From: Candidatus Physcocola equi
GTDB lineage: Bacteria; Bacteroidota; Bacteroidia; Bacteroidales; Paludibacteraceae
Length of the DNA stretch: 56,579 nucleotides
NCBI GenBank assembly: GCA_018064855.1
Contig: JAGHUM010000071.1
Coordinates: forward strand, 1 to 56,579
Reading direction: 5' to 3'
The position numbers were made by a program, and so were the translations under genes. Each line of letters opens with the position of its first letter. Within the stretch, counting starts at the first letter, position 1. Below are positions 54,301 through 56,579 of this stretch, one piece after another. The notes below the pieces were generated by a model. It saw nothing but the letters and a program-made list of their open reading frames with translations, made no database searches and was not told the DNA's origin.

Positions 54301-56579
54301 TCGTCCTTACACCCTTCTTCCTTGCTCTTGAATGTAGCCATATAATTGTTTGCAAGGAGGTCTGTAGCAACATAATTGCCATTCTCATCTGCAGCAACTT
54401 CAATTTCGTCGGTAAATTCACCCGATTCATTCTGTTTCGATACAAATACGCCGAATGTCGAAGCGTCACCACCTGCGACAGAGAATGCCAAAACGCCATC
54501 TTTTGAATAGTCGCAGTCGAGAAGCAAATGGCTATCGTCTTCGTTAAACGTAATTGATGGTTTAGCCAATTCATCAAGCGTAATGGTATAGTCGGTCTTG
54601 TAACCGCAACCGTTATCCACTTCCACTTTATAGGTGCCACCATTTATGTTTTCAATCTTCAAGTGAGCGGTGTGCGCCTCTTGTTTTTCTTTGTCTTCAT
54701 AGTAGAACTGGCAAGGGGCAGAACCTGAGTATTCACCCAAAGAAGCAACCTGCGTGCCCCAAATAGGAGAATCGCCTCTATATACAGTAATGCCGCTTTC
54801 TCTTCCCCAGTTGAGGATGTCGATATCCACACGTCCGTTAGCCGGCTCGGTACAAGTGGCTACTGTAGGCACAAATGAAGATTCGTCGATAGCAATCTGT
54901 CCCATCTCCACAATCTTAGTTGTTCCAAGCGCTTTAGCGACCGGACTCGAAGATGAGCATTCGCCGTTGTCGTAGTCCACATAAACGGTATATTCACCAG
55001 GTGCAAGTTCTTCAAATACAGCAGCTGTACCCGCATTGTTGATGGTGCCGACGCGACGAACATTGTCTTCACCGATAATGGTAAAGAGCACATTATTCAA
55101 CGCGGTCACACCTGAGAAAGTAGCAACAATTCGGCCGTTCTTTCCTTCATGACAGCTTTCGTCGTAAGCGAAGATTTCAGCGGTAACCTCTTCAAGGTTT
55201 GGCATTTCCACATAGTTCACCTTGATGTCCTTCACCTCAGTGCTACATCCGTTTGCGTCTTCCACCTTGGCTGAATAAACCACGTCAGGCTTCAAACCGA
55301 CGATAGTCATGCCCGTAGAGACGGCCTTGCCTTCCTCGTTATATAAAGTGACTGTTGGGTTGCCTGTTCCACCTTCCACTTTGAAAGTGACTTTCGCACC
55401 CTTTTCGGCACATACGACATTGTCGGCATTGTAAGTGGCAGTCAACTTTTCTGGGACAGTTATTTCCACAGGTTCCTTCAAAGAGGCAACATCCTTACAG
55501 CCTTCTACTGTGCTCTTGTAAGAGAGCGCGTAACTGCCAGCCGCAAGTCCTTCCTTCACGCACTTGCCGGCTTTGTCAGGAGTGATTTCCTCTTCATTGA
55601 TATACGCTTTCAGGTTGGATGCGTTGCCGCCACCCACGTTGAATGCGATCACGCCGGTTTCCTGTCCGGCACATTTGATAGCCAACTGGCAGTCGTCCTC
55701 ACGAAGGCTAAGCTCAGGTTTGCTCAAAGAGGCAATTTCGATTGAGTAGTCGGTCACATATCCGCAACCGTTATCCACTTCCACTTTATAAGTTCCACCG
55801 CTCACATACGGAATTCTGAGGTGCGCTGTGTGTTCGGCCTTCTTGTCAGCATCGGCATAGTAGAACCAGCAAGGGGCGCCATTGGTGTATTCCTCATTGG
55901 CAGCCTCCACAGTTCCCCACATTGGCGACTCACCCTGATAAACGGTGATGGTGCTACCATTTCCCCAGTTGAGGATGTCGATGTCAATCTGTCCGTTTGC
56001 CGGAGTCACACAAGTTGGATCTACAGGCACCAATGAAGAAGCGTCAATAGCAATCTGACCTAAGCCTTCGATAGTCGCCTTGTCGATTTCTGTTGCGTAT
56101 GGACTTGCTGACGAACATTCATCGTTGTTGTAATCCACATATACGGTATAATCACCGGCAGCCAATTTTCTAATATTCAAAGTTCCTTCAACCGCACTTG
56201 ACGATACGCTGTGCTTTTCGCCCTTCGCATCTTCCGCAGTAAAGATCAGTTCATTTTCAGCGGTATTACCTCCGAACGAAATTTGCAAACGTCCATTATC
56301 CTCGCAATGAACCGACTGTCCGATTGCTTCCACTGTCGCCTTGATGCCCTCGAGGCTTGGCTGTTCCTTGTAGGTCACCTTCACCTCTTCGATTTCGGCG
56401 GTACATCCGTTTGCATCTTCCACCTTGGCAGAGTAAGTCACACCAGGTTTCAAACCGACAATAGTCATGCCGGTAGATACAGCCTTGCCTTCTGCATTAT
56501 ACAATGTTAGAGCAGGTGTGCCGGTTGCATTCTCCACTTTGAAGGTTACAGACGCGCCCTTGTCGGCACAAATAACGTC
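48315..56579 (-). CDS. Giant SprB-like repeat adhesin, 5' end beyond the window
   Basis: The frame is open to the right edge (2754 residues visible), so the true start is outside. SprB-type repeats appear as GGTPGYTYSWTNSEG (about residue 795), NGGTAPYVYAI (about 1180), GGHYPYYYSV (about 1873) and GGVSPYLWSV (about 2326). They alternate with modules containing NGR...F.G, LAPGEYTVYVDYDNGECSSS and GGTYKVEVDNGCGY. Larger units of about 390 residues repeat. A Cys/His-rich insert sits near 2010-2060. The last 125 residues (SPNPVKPGQTCTIEVSQ, FHYTIFGLEGRYLGSG ... SAATIIVEP) resemble a type IX secretion C-terminal domain with an insert. Confidence 0.8.
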   Translation of the reverse strand, partial: DVICADKGASVTFKVENATGTPALTLYNAEGKAVSTGMTIVGLKPGVTYSAKVEDANGCTAEIEEVKVTYKEQPSLEGIKATVEAIGQSVHCEDNGRLQISFGGNTAENELIFTAEDAKGEKHSVSSSAVEGTLNIRKLAAGDYTVYVDYNNDECSSASPYATEIDKATIEGLGQIAIDASSLVPVDPTCVTPANGQIDIDILNWGNGSTITVYQGESPMWGTVEAANEEYTNGAPCWFYYADADKKAEHTAHLRIPYVSGGTYKVEVDNGCGYVTDYSIEIASLSKPELSLREDDCQLAIKCAGQETGVIAFNVGGGNASNLKAYINEEEITPDKAGKCVKEGLAAGSYALSYKSTVEGCKDVASLKEPVEITVPEKLTATYNADNVVCAEKGAKVTFKVEGGTGNPTVTLYNEEGKAVSTGMTIVGLKPDVVYSAKVEDANGCSTEVKDIKVNYVEMPNLEEVTAEIFAYDESCHEGKNGRIVATFSGVTALNNVLFTIIGEDNVRRVGTINNAGTAAVFEELAPGEYTVYVDYDNGECSSSSPVAKALGTTKIVEMGQIAIDESSFVPTVATCTEPANGRVDIDILNWGRESGITVYRGDSPIWGTQVASLGEYSGSAPCQFYYEDKEKQEAHTAHLKIENINGGTYKVEVDNGCGYKTDYTITLDELAKPSITFNEDDSHLLLDCDYSKDGVLAFSVAGGDASTFGVFVSKQNESGEFTDEIEVAADENGNYVATDLLANNYMATFKSKEEGCKDEASLKEAVEITAPEAVSMHLSYGKVECEATGAKATVEAGGGTPGYTYSWTNSEGTLLSEKEEITGLSEGKDYQVVVKDSKKCLVSQKFNIDPLVKTPLTSIKVSNWDHKDQTCNNINNGSISFSFSGNSAASSLQFAVFGEDGQPVAGKSITSNAEKDDVTIDELAPGKYVVKLGYGYEGCGATDNSITVTRATIEGLEKPKFLTENYSYQNNKCEGGSEGRMHLEMMGWKDGIYSWTLQRAGQSEEDLEVYTHHGELLENGATAFDLWGLPEGVNIFTIWDACENGFHYPVSQFIGADYVDTPALDVEDKVAFTCLDRKDGSFTFVASPWDVANTAKFKKDEEEAKDVHPSLKDGKAYFEYKEQGAGTYTLSVKDLCKRDVILPFDFTAFSNQNGALVANVDFDADAAKCDVDARQFTVTANGGTAPYVYAITKVDGTEVKTSEAIESTTFESDLLTDGSYKVSVTDKTDCKAVYNGDLVIDPAHVMEAKMREAVCGDKKTVLIVASIDKGTIAGNKFVAYDAEGKSYPAGMALGSMSFYSIPVDVKLKGLSAVVGAECSVYAETVELPLDESALETANVTVASHHNQQCYKVDNGEITLNYEGPEMSYDVMMFLKYTVDGEVKYIESEPQHGTKLQFAFEKLAPGEYELYLTHVVGKCDAGVEPRKIQDVTIKELKEPLELFKEKTSVIQSTCYSNMNAQAVVAVTGWVPNTYKEIFYQYKEDGSLEYIWSGTDANDISKDDEQKVHAWATKKDLTAGKYHTVWGDICKEDIVEFDFTVDSLKKPNLEILETSYTDLKCSYDKAYIDFKYEGGAPDNKRLLFKFQPKGKGYDDWNWTTEELKSENTYRYYGHAMGDGNQGHDKAEGTTYELTDEDKGLADGSYVIIYQDSTGACPKDEVSGSIVVKRPDVQFHVATQDVVCASTNQGTVNILPVRYNENIWRHWTDEIEGCPAELRDKGRNWGELILKTPQEQQAAFAQRENFYSNLFSDIASFELKAENHTQAEIKQIISDSIFGNKDKNIKGRGNEKYPLDAFYKDGGYNYAMTDWIGFNMLPMDKYTFVFNDVYGCTYEQEFEIIGPEDALKITEAVYAEDAIDPVCNAAERRIKFTSTGGHYPYYYSVRDVNSKQSFDDARGSISSSDYIPGYEIVKGWTSKDKMYIDFTSGMLSAGTYEVSVIDSLGCQVKWPQHFTVKSKFEIDAKTHVDLCDPSSANMLEIKNANADNYSYSLYIGHATHCQCYPYCSVDDINSCRTPVGPLTIKHVHHHDPNWTDDDGNKCPVMADDCMEIRPSEFRKFSYSEKDERSGAWKRYDAQGLNDLPSGTIGVMMTDANNCTAYAEYTYSSKGLPTSFYPLAVDSVKCNADNNRGLASVSIDHPNAAIARDPEDRGAVEFKLFGGHDYYQSIKLDDMDVSGAISMIDKDTSLSPVNRKEEHNVILIGNKSLFDKLKAPFDKEAAREKAKKEYYGKDVVDSVIVARANQIMREASKHVYSFKINGIDASLNWMDESKNHQHKLVVTDAVGCESTFEFDVYQPERLTVDAATSVICADKSARIFPTDKTTGGVSPYLWSVKDLTSQDYIATPDAEIYPKDYNGDPLETLGAFLSEYADNYQKNDHIPVLAKVDHYLWVSDANGCEAMADVPVAAFDDPGWGDIEQDQFISTWHNYGDILVVTDQTSYATLEAKGYHYDSMKVVVVLNDNGVAQYIEGKSQPKENYAYGIRDCNMLDNVAENSTCGEKYVEFLKKTYQGPSWGIPIEAIKDYGNYVASLGDSKEPETLYDKFDLLVDKEALKRMNFVQFKEVYGKTIAQLLQEKKKKGMKDGAPYQEDFKLLTIAYVGGCDVITEHNGLLVNIQGDDPFPEGKNYKDMIKVIASPNPVKPGQTCTIEVSQTSNESFHYTIFGLEGRYLGSGTIAADPDKKPVKKYNGKLFDENNSPVDLTDDVQTEMDKNHGEYLYVYQFDFMIPENASSGAIIVKVNAETNSSAATIIVEP
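53000..56579 (-). repeat. About 1.16-kb supramodular repeats within the adhesin gene
   Basis: Corresponding points of the protein repeat at about 56537, 55380, 54195 and 53035, a period of roughly 1160-1185 bases (385-395 residues). Each unit has an SprB-like module, an ECSS module, an NWG...VYxGxSPxWGT module and a GCKD...SLKE module. The first two units are the most alike (KAVSTGMTIVGLKP is identical in both), which implies recent duplication. The last unit is more diverged. Confidence 0.65.

Noticed and set aside
48315-56579. Adhesin start at 56537
   Set aside because: That codon is GTG within an SprB-like module and the frame stays open upstream to the window edge with matching repeat sequence (VICADKGASVTFK).
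1-56579. tRNA, rRNA or riboswitch genes
   Set aside because: No cloverleaf, conserved rRNA segments or recognisable riboswitch cores were seen by eye; a covariance-model scan would be needed to exclude small RNAs.

Overview
The window looks like chromosome from a Bacteroidales bacterium, most likely Prevotellaceae (inference). The signs are: several promoter elements of the Bacteroidetes TAnnTTTG type, weak Shine-Dalgarno sequences, an OmpA/coiled-coil outer-membrane protein, an SprB-type giant adhesin with a type IX secretion-like C-terminus, and a large plus-strand surface polysaccharide (capsule/O-antigen) locus. No rRNA, tRNA, CRISPR array or intact insertion sequence was recognised.

Region 1 (1-6.9 kb) is a rearranged left border. 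It holds a decayed YhcG/DUF1016 nuclease gene and a UDP-glucuronate epimerase-like gene. An AT-rich accessory block follows: a KAP-type P-loop NTPase, a GNAT-plus-PUA/EVE-like protein overlapping an ASCH-domain protein, and a one-TM protein. Just after the block lie a second, diverged copy of the epimerase 3' end and a stub of a UDP-sugar dehydrogenase. The block therefore seems to have entered or been exchanged at the epimerase.

Region 2 (6.9-21.9 kb) is a one-directional polysaccharide locus. It contains a Wzx flippase, an FrhB-like iron-sulfur protein paired with a pyruvyl-transferase family protein, four intact GT4 glycosyltransferases, a GT4 remnant, a GT2, a CapA-like phosphoesterase-fold protein, a TupA-like ATP-grasp protein, a Wzy-like polymerase, a DegT-type aminotransferase and a PglC-like initiating phosphoglycosyl transferase. 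The core is visibly AT-rich. The last two genes have richer GC, like the housekeeping DNA.

Region 3 (21.9-24.1 kb) is a scarred insertion zone. It has the first 22 codons of a truncated gene (probably an AAA ATPase), a HigB-like toxin with a HigA-ImmA/IrrE fusion antitoxin under a promoter with a palindromic operator, and three copies of a TATAATACTGCCA element.

Region 4 (24.1-35.5 kb) is mostly core: a nucleotidyltransferase-like protein, OmpA, and across a bidirectional terminator a prohibitin-like pair. A five-gene minus-strand set follows (aroQ, pyk, ribF, mntP, LTA-synthase-like). Then come a small secreted repeat protein and a TPM-domain protein. Heptanucleotide (RTGAGYT) tandem repeats lie in three intergenic gaps.

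Region 5 (35.6-56.6 kb, minus strand, running off the right edge) is a tightly spaced five-gene operon of about 21 kb. It encodes a giant SprB-like adhesin, an outer-membrane beta-barrel, a 1741-residue TANFOR-like protein with a metzincin-type zinc site, a 1212-residue beta-rich secreted protein of unknown family and an FN3-repeat protein. It is the best candidate here for an uncharacterised multi-protein surface system.
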